Assembly (NCBI GenBank): GCA_964621215.1
Contig: CAZULF010000020.1
Location: forward strand, 1-26,145
From: CAZULF01 sp964621215
GTDB lineage: Bacteria > Pseudomonadota > Gammaproteobacteria > UBA1113
Direction: 5' to 3'
Length of the DNA stretch: 26,145 nt
In this document: in pieces, positions 1 to 9,387 of the stretch
Layout: every line of letters begins with the position of its first letter
Numbering within the stretch: the stretch's first letter is position 1
Notes under the pieces: generated by a model
The model's database searches: none
What the model saw: only the letters and a program-made list of their open reading frames with translations
Told to the model about the DNA's origin: nothing
Program-made: the position numbers and the translations under genes

Positions 1-3000
1 TTAAGCACAAGTTTTGCATTGGAGCTAGCAAGCAAAGGCGTGTCTGCAGGGCAATATCTTGCGGTTATTTTAGATGATCATCTCGAGTTTGTAATCGCTA
101 CCCTAGCTATTTTAAAAGTGGGATGTACATCTATCCCTATAGATGTCGATTTTCCTATTGAAAGAATTCAATTTATTCTAGATGACTCAAAGGCATCCGC
201 TGTTATTTCTCAAACAAAAATCAAAAATAAGATATCTAACTTTTTATGTATTCCTCATATTCTTATTGACATAGATTTATTGTACAGTGAGAGGGACAAT
301 AGTTTGGAGTTAAAAGCAATTTCAAATAAATCCAGTATAGCATGCGTAATGTATACTTCAGGTTCTACAGGTCGGCCTAAGGGCGTATGTATTACCCACA
401 AAAACATTTTAGCTTTATCAAAATATGCATTTCCAAATAAATTTACTACAAAAGATTGTTTTTTGAATAGTGCAAATGTGACGTTTGACGCTTCATTATT
501 TAATCTTTGGTGTGCCTTATTGAATGGCTCAAGGTATGTGGTTATTTCTAAATGCACGTTATTAGATGCGGCAGAGTTAGAACTCATATTAAAGCAAAAA
601 AAAGTCACCATATTCATGTTGGCAACATCTTTATTTCATCAATTAGTTTTAGATAGGGCGAATATATTTTCATCTGTTGATATGTTGTTTGTCGGTGGAG
701 AACAATTGCAAGAACATGTCATACAAAAAATGGATGGAGTATTGCCTAAAAAATTACTCCATGCTTATGGACCGACTGAATGCACCACGTACGCAACGAC
801 TTTTCTTGTTACTGCACATACTAATGACGTTATTCCTATTGGTAAAGCACTTCCATATGCTCAGTTATTTGTGTTGGATAGATTTAGAAATCCATTACCA
901 AGAGGATTGATAGGAGAATTATTTATTACGGGGTTAGGTGTTAGTGCCGGGTACCTCAATGCAGTAGAGAGAACAAATAAAGTATTTATTCCAAATATTA
1001 TTCGCTCAAAAAGCAGCCATATTTTTTATAAAACTGGCGATTTAGTGTATGTTGACAGAAATGAGGATTATGTTTTCTGGGGAAGGAAAGATCGTCAAGT
1101 AAAAATAGCAGGTCACAGAATAGAGCTTTTTGAAGTAGAAAAGCAAGTTTTATCTTATCCTAAAATACAGCAATGTGTGGCATTAGTGGTTGAAGGACGT
1201 AATCATCATTCAAGATTAGTTTTATTTTATTGTACAGAAAATTTAGATTTCGATGAATCACATTTTCAGACATATCTTTTTAATCGTTTACCCGCCTATA
1301 TGATCCCAAAACGATATTATCGAGTCGAAAGATTTCCATTGACAGCTACGGGGAAAATAGATATCCAGCAATTACATTCCTTGGCGTTGGCAGAAAGTAA
1401 TACTTCTAATTCTCAAGCAGTCACTGCGTTAGAACACCCTCGAGAAATGTTGAAAGCAATCTGGGAATATTATTTACAAGCTCCTAGGGTCAATGAAAAT
1501 GATAATTTTTTTTCACTAGGTGGCGACTCAATAACCGCAATTCAGATTAGCTCCGCAGCTCGTGAGAAAGGAATAATTTTTCAACCTACTCTGTTATTAG
1601 AAAGTGATTCGTTAGATGATTTGCTTAACAAAGCAATCATTGCGCCTGTTAGCAATGAAAAACAATTCAGTGTGATAGGGTCAGAATATTTCTCCTTATC
1701 TCCTATCCAAAAATGGTTTTTTAATATGGCATTGCCAAACCCGGACTTTTTCACCATGTCATATTATATTAAGTGTGACCGACCGGTTAGTTTTGATGTG
1801 GTTCAAAAAGCGTTTAAGGTGGTCCTATTAAATCATCCGGCTTTCTTCATGAATTTTTCTGAGGTACGTGGTGAATATCAACAAAAATATCTGATACCAT
1901 CAAATTTAAATGAAAAAACAGTTATAGAGAAGATGAGGGTTCCGTCATGTTTATCGGTCGAAGATAGAAAGATTTTTCTTAAAACACAGGCCTTACGAAT
2001 TCAAAACCAACTAAATTTGCAAAACCCACCATTGATTAAAGCCATTTTTTTTGAAGAAGACAACCAGTCATTGCCCACATTGTTCATTGCAGTACATCAC
2101 GTCATTATGGATGGAATATCTTGGCGAATTTTTCTTGAGGATTTATCTATTGCATACGATGCCATAGATAATCATTATGAACCTTCTTTTTTATCAGAAA
2201 GTTGTTCCTTTCAGGGCTGGATCGCTGCGTTGAAAAACTATCATATCCCTACCGAAACAATAAATTATTGGAAGGATGTAACACAGTCAGAATGGGCCCC
2301 TTTGATTAAAGACGGTATGGCTGGGGTAGAGGGTGATTTATTGACGCTTTCTAGCCTGATAGACGAGGGGACAACAAAACAACTCATTGTTCAAGCAGCG
2401 GCATATCTAGATATTTCAATCAACGCAGTCTTAATTGGTACCTTATTTATGGCGATTAAAGAAACTTTTGGGCTCGAGAAAGTTACTATAGATATTGAAG
2501 GACATGGCCGCGAGTCTATTTCTAATCAAATAGATAACTCTCGTACAGTAGGATGGTTTACTACCTTATATCCGGTGACATTAACCTCGTCATCTTACTT
2601 CCAATACGATGCTGACTTTAATGAAAAACAAAAAATAATAACTTTTTTACAAGAAAAACATCATTTTTTATCATCCATCCCTCTGCGAGGTTTCGATTAT
2701 TTATTATTACAGTCCACGGGTCTTTTATCCAAGAAACCGCAGCCGCAAGTAAAGTTTAATTATTTGGGTAGATTTCAGGAAGATAGAAATAATTTATTTT
2801 CTTTTGATACTGAAAATACAATCTCACAATTGGCAGAAAATAATGTATGGCCTTATTTATTAGATGTTGAGTTGTCTATTGTGGATGAAAAACTAAAAGT
2901 TTCTTTTAAATATAATGCGAGCCATATTGAACAAACACTAATTGAAAAATTGTCTAAGTCCTATTTGAAAGCTATTTCAGGGATTAGTGATATTGTTAAA

Positions 3001-6000
3001 GCATTCCCTCATGAAGAAATAATTCGCTATAACAATCATCACATTGTGAATAAAAAATCAAGAATCATGAGGTTAAATCGAAGAACGTGCACGCTATATC
3101 CACTACTTCCAATGCAAGCGTCCTTGTTGTTTCATACGGTTTCATCATCAAGTAGTCGATGTTATATCGTTCAATCTATTATATCAATAAATAGGTCTAT
3201 TGATTTAAACACGTTGAAAGAAGCCCTTATTCAGTTGACAAAAAAGAAAAGTGCGTTACGCGCTTTTTTCAAAAAGAATGATATGGGTGAGTTTAGCTAT
3301 GCAATCAGTAAATCAGTCGAACTAGTTTGGCAAGTTATAGATTTGAGTATGTCCAATGAAATGGAGCAAAAACAGGAAGTCGATAAAGCACTCGAAGAAG
3401 ATAGGGAGCAGGGATTTGATATTCAAGTGCCGCCCTTATTTAGAATAAGGCTTTTCTCTCTGAAAGAAGACCGACTGAAATTACTACTTAGTTTTCATCA
3501 TTTAATTCTTGATGGTTGGAGTGTCTCATTATTTCTAAAAAATCTCAACGCAGCGTACCTTTCTTTATTGACGGGCGAGACCCTTTCCCTTCAAGATGAT
3601 GAAAAGTACCATAAATTATATATAGACTGGACACAATCGAGAGATAGTTATCTTGCCACTACCTACTGGAAAAATTATTTAAAAGGAGTGGATGAGATAA
3701 CAACCATCCCATTTTATCATGAGCTTGACAAAACGTTTAAATTATTTTCACAGGAAAATGAACGTTATTCTGTTGAGAAAAGTTTGTATATATCCGACCA
3801 ACAGCTAGAAAACACGTTAAAAACGAATAAGATTACATTAAATACAGTTATGCTCGCAGGATTGGGGTTGCTCTTACAATATTTAACAGGTAAAGATGAG
3901 CTTCTCGTAGGAGTTGTTACCGCTATTAGACCCTCTGAAATTGTGGGTAGTATGAACGCAATGGGTTTGTATATCAATTCATTGCCATTTAAGTTCAAAA
4001 TACATAACCACAAGTGCTTAAATGAGCTTTATCAAGATATCCAACGTACACTGCATGCTCATTTAGATCATGCATTTTATCCCCTTCATCAAATTAAAAA
4101 TTCAAGCAGCTTGGCTCAGAAGGATAGAATTTTTGACATCCTTTTTGTATTTGAAAATTACCCTTCAGAGAAGATAGATGCTAATAAAAACATTATTGGC
4201 GATATTAAAACTATAGAAGAACTGGATATACCATTAACCATATGTATAAAAAAATTAAAAAATGAAGAGTATACCGTTTCTGCTATGAGTCACAAGCCTA
4301 TTTACCCACAAGAATTTATTGAAAAAACAGTCGATTTGTATATTTTTTATATTGAACAATTAATGTCAGATGCTTACAAGCAAATTAGTGAAGTTAAAAA
4401 AATATCTAAAGATGAACAAAAACGACTTGTTACCTTATCAGCGCAACCAACATCCTCCTATCCGTCTTCTTCTCGACTTGAAGAATTGATCTCTCTTCAA
4501 GCACGGCAAACACCGGATGCTATATCGGTGGTTGATAATGTTGTTCAATGGACCTATTTAAGGTTACAACAAAAAATAAAACAATATGCAATACATCTTA
4601 GCCAGAGAGGTGATTCTCAAATTATTGCTGTTGCATTGAATCGCCGCGTTGAACTGGTTGCAACGATTTTGGGTATTCTAGAAACAGGAGCGGCATTTTT
4701 ACCTCTTGATGTTAAATTACCACCCAAAAGATTAGAAAAAATATTAACTTTATCTAAAGCTAAAGTAATAGTGACTGATGAAGAACATAAAAATCTATTT
4801 AATAACTTGAATATCACGGTATTAACTCTACAGCAGCTCGAAGAAGAAGTATCGCCAAATTTAATGGTATTAAATAAACCTAAACATAGTAGTGCAGAAG
4901 ATGTTGCTTATATCATTTACACGTCTGGTTCCACCGGCGAACCCAAAGGTGTCATGGGTAGCCATCGTGCTCTAATTAATAGATTATGGTGGATGATTAA
5001 ATATCTACCCGTTGTTGATAAGGATCGATTCTTACAAAAAACAACCATTAGTTTTGATGTATCACTTTGGGAAATGTTTGAGCCCTTATTAGTTGGTGGA
5101 ACACTAGTTTTAGCAGAGCCAGACAGACAAAACGATCCTTTTTATTTAGTAGATATAATTAAGGAACAAAAAATATCAATTATTCACTTTGTTCCCTCTA
5201 TGTTGAAAATGTTTTTGCAAACCCTCGATGCACATTTAATTAAGCAAAACTGTGTTTCATTACGTGCGGTAATATGTAGCGGCGAAGCATTAACTCCTGA
5301 GATAGCAAATGCGTTTAATCAAGTTTTTGATAATGCAATTTTATATAATTTTTATGGGCCAACAGAAGCTGCGATAGAGGTCGCATATTGGAAATGTCCT
5401 AAAGAAGAGGTCATTACGCGAGTTCCAATTGGGAAAGCAATTTCAAATACAAAACTCTATATTGTAAATGAAAAGAGGGAAATTCTGCCAGAAGGTGTTA
5501 TAGGCGAATTAGTAATTTCTGGAGATAGCGTTGCAAATGGATATTTATATAATGAAGTATTATCAAATGAACGGTTTGATATAAATCCCTATGAAAAGAG
5601 TAGAGTGTATTATACGGGAGACTTAGCTTGCATGGATCCGAAAGGACTTATTTATTATCTTGGTCGAAAAGATGAACAAATTAAGATTAGGGGTTTTAGG
5701 GTAGAATTGGGTGAAATTCAACAAGCGCTATTGCAACATGACAATATATCTTTAGCCGCGGTATTCTATGATGCTAGTGAAGACGATGAAAGATTGGTCG
5801 CATTCATTGTTGAAAAAGCGCCTATTACAGAGGAAGTAAAAAAAATAAAAACCTATAATAAATTTTTAGCTAGTATTTTACCGCATTATATGCTTCCTCA
5901 CTATTATATTAGCCTGACGCATCTTCCTTTTACACAAAGCGGTAAAATCAATAAAAAAGAGTTACTCAGTTTGTTGCCTAAAAAAACGAAGATGATAAAG

Positions 6001-7044
6001 GAAGCTCATGTATCTACTTCAATAACTGAATTAGTAAAAAAACTGTGTGAAATAGCATTAGGGCTTGAGCATATTGATTGGGATGATAATTTTTTTGATT
6101 TAGGCGGACATTCGTTGACAGCACTGAAATTGATGGCTTTAATTGAAAGCAAAATACACATTCAAATCAATGTAAGTGATATTTTTTATCATCCCCTTAT
6201 TCGTGATTTTGCTTATCTGGTATCACAAAAAAGAACGCAAGGTCCTAATATAAAAATGGATATGAAAAAAGTCACTCATTATGTCACGTCAATTAGACAA
6301 ATGAAGGGCGCTCCTAATTTATTTTTGATTCACCCTATTGGCGGCACAATATATCGTTTTCAAGCATTAAATGAATATTTATCAGCAAACTGGAACATCT
6401 ATGCTATCGAGGATCCAGGGCTCCATAGTAACCAATATTTTTTTAGTACTCTTGAAGCCATGGCAGAATTTTATATTCAACAAATAAAAAAAATTCAGCC
6501 ATCAGGCACCTATTATCTCGGCGGACTGTCTATAGGAGGTACTATTGCCGTTGAAATGGCCGTGCAACTTAAGTCACAAGGCGATAAAGTGGGTCCGGTC
6601 ATTTTATTTGATGCATGGGCTAAGTATCCTCCAGAGGTGAATTCAGTCGAATATGTCGATCAATATATCAATACACAATATGCTCAATTAGAGAAAGTAT
6701 TAGAAGCGGATGTTTTTAAGAAGATTCCCCAGCCACAGCTCATTGTACATAGACAAAGAGCTAAATTATTAGAAGCTTATAAAATTTCAAAACAAAATTT
6801 TCCAGAAATAGCTTTATTTAAAGCTATAGATTTACTGCCCGCCTTAAAAGGGGTCGATGACCCCCAAAATTACTGGCAAGAGTATACTTCTAAAGCAATT
6901 ATGACCTATAGGATTCCAGGTGATCATGATTCGATGTTTTCACATAAAAACATTAAAGTTTTATCCAAAAAATTTGACGAATATTTGAACTTATTAAATA
7001 GCCGAATCAAAAAGAGCACTAAAAAGCCGCAAGTTTTAATATAA
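1..7044 (+). CDS. Non-ribosomal peptide synthetase, 3' part (A-T-E-C-A-T-TE)
   Basis: Open from the first base; the N-terminus is missing because the first adenylation domain begins after its A1 motif. Residues are counted from the TTG at 19. A1 is at about 1-460 (YTSGSTGRPKGV 112-123, TGD 339-341, Lys446). The carrier domain has Ser504 in GGDS, the form usual before epimerases. The epimerase at about 556-1000 has HHVIMDG 693-699, EGHGRE 827-832, RTVGWFT 842-848 and FNYLGRF 913-919. The condensation domain at about 1025-1460 has HHLILDG 1160-1166. A2 spans about 1484-1985, the second carrier has Ser2032, and the thioesterase at about 2098-2330 has GLSIGG with Ser2171, Asp2198 and His2303. Reading the ten GrsA pocket positions by eye gives D-A-F-M-F-G-A-T-Y-K for A1 (perhaps branched aliphatic, weak) and D-V-W-H-I-S-F-I-E-K for A2, close to serine codes. 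Inferred product: a peptide ending in D-Xaa-Ser, released by the thioesterase as acid or ring. Confidence 0.96.
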   Translation, partial: LSTSFALELASKGVSAGQYLAVILDDHLEFVIATLAILKVGCTSIPIDVDFPIERIQFILDDSKASAVISQTKIKNKISNFLCIPHILIDIDLLYSERDNSLELKAISNKSSIACVMYTSGSTGRPKGVCITHKNILALSKYAFPNKFTTKDCFLNSANVTFDASLFNLWCALLNGSRYVVISKCTLLDAAELELILKQKKVTIFMLATSLFHQLVLDRANIFSSVDMLFVGGEQLQEHVIQKMDGVLPKKLLHAYGPTECTTYATTFLVTAHTNDVIPIGKALPYAQLFVLDRFRNPLPRGLIGELFITGLGVSAGYLNAVERTNKVFIPNIIRSKSSHIFYKTGDLVYVDRNEDYVFWGRKDRQVKIAGHRIELFEVEKQVLSYPKIQQCVALVVEGRNHHSRLVLFYCTENLDFDESHFQTYLFNRLPAYMIPKRYYRVERFPLTATGKIDIQQLHSLALAESNTSNSQAVTALEHPREMLKAIWEYYLQAPRVNENDNFFSLGGDSITAIQISSAAREKGIIFQPTLLLESDSLDDLLNKAIIAPVSNEKQFSVIGSEYFSLSPIQKWFFNMALPNPDFFTMSYYIKCDRPVSFDVVQKAFKVVLLNHPAFFMNFSEVRGEYQQKYLIPSNLNEKTVIEKMRVPSCLSVEDRKIFLKTQALRIQNQLNLQNPPLIKAIFFEEDNQSLPTLFIAVHHVIMDGISWRIFLEDLSIAYDAIDNHYEPSFLSESCSFQGWIAALKNYHIPTETINYWKDVTQSEWAPLIKDGMAGVEGDLLTLSSLIDEGTTKQLIVQAAAYLDISINAVLIGTLFMAIKETFGLEKVTIDIEGHGRESISNQIDNSRTVGWFTTLYPVTLTSSSYFQYDADFNEKQKIITFLQEKHHFLSSIPLRGFDYLLLQSTGLLSKKPQPQVKFNYLGRFQEDRNNLFSFDTENTISQLAENNVWPYLLDVELSIVDEKLKVSFKYNASHIEQTLIEKLSKSYLKAISGISDIVKAFPHEEIIRYNNHHIVNKKSRIMRLNRRTCTLYPLLPMQASLLFHTVSSSSSRCYIVQSIISINRSIDLNTLKEALIQLTKKKSALRAFFKKNDMGEFSYAISKSVELVWQVIDLSMSNEMEQKQEVDKALEEDREQGFDIQVPPLFRIRLFSLKEDRLKLLLSFHHLILDGWSVSLFLKNLNAAYLSLLTGETLSLQDDEKYHKLYIDWTQSRDSYLATTYWKNYLKGVDEITTIPFYHELDKTFKLFSQENERYSVEKSLYISDQQLENTLKTNKITLNTVMLAGLGLLLQYLTGKDELLVGVVTAIRPSEIVGSMNAMGLYINSLPFKFKIHNHKCLNELYQDIQRTLHAHLDHAFYPLHQIKNSSSLAQKDRIFDILFVFENYPSEKIDANKNIIGDIKTIEELDIPLTICIKKLKNEEYTVSAMSHKPIYPQEFIEKTVDLYIFYIEQLMSDAYKQISEVKKISKDEQKRLVTLSAQPTSSYPSSSRLEELISLQARQTPDAISVVDNVVQWTYLRLQQKIKQYAIHLSQRGDSQIIAVALNRRVELVATILGILETGAAFLPLDVKLPPKRLEKILTLSKAKVIVTDEEHKNLFNNLNITVLTLQQLEEEVSPNLMVLNKPKHSSAEDVAYIIYTSGSTGEPKGVMGSHRALINRLWWMIKYLPVVDKDRFLQKTTISFDVSLWEMFEPLLVGGTLVLAEPDRQNDPFYLVDIIKEQKISIIHFVPSMLKMFLQTLDAHLIKQNCVSLRAVICSGEALTPEIANAFNQVFDNAILYNFYGPTEAAIEVAYWKCPKEEVITRVPIGKAISNTKLYIVNEKREILPEGVIGELVISGDSVANGYLYNEVLSNERFDINPYEKSRVYYTGDLACMDPKGLIYYLGRKDEQIKIRGFRVELGEIQQALLQHDNISLAAVFYDASEDDERLVAFIVEKAPITEEVKKIKTYNKFLASILPHYMLPHYYISLTHLPFTQSGKINKKELLSLLPKKTKMIKEAHVSTSITELVKKLCEIALGLEHIDWDDNFFDLGGHSLTALKLMALIESKIHIQINVSDIFYHPLIRDFAYLVSQKRTQGPNIKMDMKKVTHYVTSIRQMKGAPNLFLIHPIGGTIYRFQALNEYLSANWNIYAIEDPGLHSNQYFFSTLEAMAEFYIQQIKKIQPSGTYYLGGLSIGGTIAVEMAVQLKSQGDKVGPVILFDAWAKYPPEVNSVEYVDQYINTQYAQLEKVLEADVFKKIPQPQLIVHRQRAKLLEAYKISKQNFPEIALFKAIDLLPALKGVDDPQNYWQEYTSKAIMTYRIPGDHDSMFSHKNIKVLSKKFDEYLNLLNSRIKKSTKKPQVLI

Positions 7045-7123
7045 TTTATATAAAAAGGAAGGCAAAGCGCATTTTGTCAGCTATTCTATACTAAGAAGGT
7101 AAAGAATATTTAATGGACAAAAC

Positions 7124-9328
7124 ATGTCAGATATATCCTATGAATCCGAAAGGGAAGCCGTTTCAAAGTTATATCAAGAGGTTTTCAAACGCCCACCTCG
7201 CACCGGTATGGGTATCGCACAGATGACAAATGACATTAAATGTCATTATGAATACATTATAATGAACATACCCCAAAGTGTTTACTGGAAAGATAGAAAT
7301 AGTACGTATTTAGGCTGTAACAAAATGTGCGCGTCATTGGCAGGCCTTAATGATCCCTCTGAAATAGCAGGGTTAACAGATTATGATTTTGAAAAAAGAT
7401 GGGGATTGCCAAAGGGCGTGGCTAACTCTTTTCGTGAAGACGATCTTAGCGTTATCAAAACAGGCAAAAGTCTTCTTAATAATCAGGAGGAAGCATTTAC
7501 AAGCCCAGAGGGAAAAACAGTTTATCAATTAAGTGGGAAAATTCCACTTAAAAATCAAGAAGGTGAGATTATTGGAGTTTTGGGTATTTCTACAGATGTA
7601 ACCGAGCTTAAAAAAACACAACAGGAATTGCTCTTAGCAAAAGAAAAAGCTGAACAGGCTAATGAACTTAAAACTAAGTTTATTCAAAATATGCAACATG
7701 ATGTACGTACCCCATTATCTGCAGTATATGCTTCTATGCAAGAGCTAGCTCAAGAAGAAACAGAGCCAGAGAAGAAAAGATTAGCAGATCACTTAGTTGC
7801 AAGTACCGGCCAGCTCTTACTTATGTGTAATGAGATGGTCGATTTTGAAAGTGCAGCTTATATGAATGATGATGTAAAAGTTGAACCTATCGAAACGAAG
7901 CGTTTTTTGTCTCGAATAATTGATTTAAATCGAGTCGCTGCCACTACAAGACAATTAGAAATTCACTTGAATATTGATTCCGAGGTGCCTTCGCGATTAA
8001 AAGTAGATAAGAAAAAATTATATCGAGTATTAGTCAATTTGGTTGGTAATGCTCTGAAGTTTACGGACAAAGGTTCTGTTACCTTGCATGCCTGTCTACT
8101 ATCAACAACTAAAAATAATGAAGTAGAAATTGCTTTTGAAGTTATAGACACAGGTATGGGCATTCCTGAAGATAAGACCGGTTTAATTTTTGAAAAATTT
8201 GTCAAGCTTAATCCGTCTAATCAAGGAAAATATAAAGGAAGTGGGTTGGGTTTATATAACGTAAAAAAATTAGTTGATAGTTTAGGTGGTAAATTAGAAG
8301 TAGAAACCGAAGTAGGAAAAGGTTCAATATTTCGCGTAATATTAACACTGTCAGTACCAACACAAGATGAGGCAGTGCATTATACCGCAGACGAAGAAGA
8401 ATTTGACTCTAAAGAAGCTATTTCATCAGAAATTCAAAAGCTTCCTGACGCACGCTTCAATAAAAATGAAGTTCATAAAAATGTAAGAAAAATGAAAACA
8501 ATAGACAATGCCAATGAAAATAAACATCAACATCAACTATTAATCATTGAAGATGATCCCGTTTTACAACTGACTATTGGTAATGTATTCCAAAAATTTG
8601 ACTGTCATATTGCTGCAAAAGCAGATAGTGTATCCAAAGCTTGTGAGGCTATAAAAACACAGGAATATGACTTAATTATTTGCGACCTAGGGATTTTTGA
8701 AGGTACTGGTATAGATGTAGTGACTTGGGCAAAGGGTGATAAAACCCATCCGAATCAAAATACTCCCTTTGTGGTATTGACAGCTAACGCTGATGAAGAA
8801 ATGCGAGAAAAGGCATTAGCTAGCGGTTTTCTAGGGGTGTTTCAAAAACCTTTACCTACTAGCCTAGCGGAAAAAATCTTAAAGGAGTATGTGCATAAGA
8901 AGACAGAGATTATCAATAATTCCGAGAAGATAAATAACGAAACCAGGCCAATGCATATTGAACTAAAGGGAATAATTAATGAGAAGTCTATTGATATTGA
9001 AGCAACGTTAGAATTAGTTGGTGATGTAGAGATGCTTAAAGAGATTTTTTCTATACTAAAAAATAGCCTAGCCGAAGATGTGAAAAAACTTAAAGATTTA
9101 TATGTCCAGAATGATATTACAGAAACGCGAAAAATTCTTCATCGGCTTGATGGAACATTTCGCTCATGTATTGTTCCTCGATTGCAACTAACACGAAATG
9201 AGTTACACGACGCAGTACGCAACGTTGATCAGCTTGACACTATTGACGATAAATATAATGCTTTTTACCAAGAGGTTGATAATTTCTTGGTAGCGTATAA
9301 TCAATTGAAGGCGAAAGGAGTATTGTAA
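7124..9328 (+). CDS. PAS hybrid sensor histidine kinase with receiver and HPt domains
   Basis: A 734-residue soluble multi-step phosphorelay protein; I see no membrane segment. A PAS domain lies at about 42-160 (YWKDRNSTYLGCN), followed by a short coiled linker. HisKA has His192 in QHDVRTPL; the residue after His is Asp rather than the commoner Glu. The HATPase at about 290-410 has the N box NLVGNALKF (305-313), G1 DTGMGIP (342-348) and G2 GSGLGL (372-377). The receiver at about 470-590 has acidic residues EDD 476-478, Asp521, Thr553 and Lys575. The C-terminal HPt-like helical region has His673 in HRLDGTF. It follows the NRPS after 79 bases on the same strand with no clear terminator between, so it could be co-transcribed and could control the cluster, but no partner regulator is in the window. 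The ATG at 7124 lacks a good ribosome binding site, so the start is moderately sure. Confidence 0.93.
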   Translation: MSDISYESEREAVSKLYQEVFKRPPRTGMGIAQMTNDIKCHYEYIIMNIPQSVYWKDRNSTYLGCNKMCASLAGLNDPSEIAGLTDYDFEKRWGLPKGVANSFREDDLSVIKTGKSLLNNQEEAFTSPEGKTVYQLSGKIPLKNQEGEIIGVLGISTDVTELKKTQQELLLAKEKAEQANELKTKFIQNMQHDVRTPLSAVYASMQELAQEETEPEKKRLADHLVASTGQLLLMCNEMVDFESAAYMNDDVKVEPIETKRFLSRIIDLNRVAATTRQLEIHLNIDSEVPSRLKVDKKKLYRVLVNLVGNALKFTDKGSVTLHACLLSTTKNNEVEIAFEVIDTGMGIPEDKTGLIFEKFVKLNPSNQGKYKGSGLGLYNVKKLVDSLGGKLEVETEVGKGSIFRVILTLSVPTQDEAVHYTADEEEFDSKEAISSEIQKLPDARFNKNEVHKNVRKMKTIDNANENKHQHQLLIIEDDPVLQLTIGNVFQKFDCHIAAKADSVSKACEAIKTQEYDLIICDLGIFEGTGIDVVTWAKGDKTHPNQNTPFVVLTANADEEMREKALASGFLGVFQKPLPTSLAEKILKEYVHKKTEIINNSEKINNETRPMHIELKGIINEKSIDIEATLELVGDVEMLKEIFSILKNSLAEDVKKLKDLYVQNDITETRKILHRLDGTFRSCIVPRLQLTRNELHDAVRNVDQLDTIDDKYNAFYQEVDNFLVAYNQLKAKGVL

Positions 9329-9387
9329 GATTAAGTTGAGACTAATACAAATGACATAATAGTAGAGCATTTCGAGTGCGTAAGCGT

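Noticed and set aside
7045..7123. Possible terminator after the NRPS
   Set aside because: No stem-loop with a T-run could be found in these 79 bases, so none is claimed.
7113..7226. 37-codon reading frame starting before the kinase gene, overlapping its 5' end
   Set aside because: No ribosome binding site at a useful distance and no recognisable product; it overlaps the kinase in another frame.
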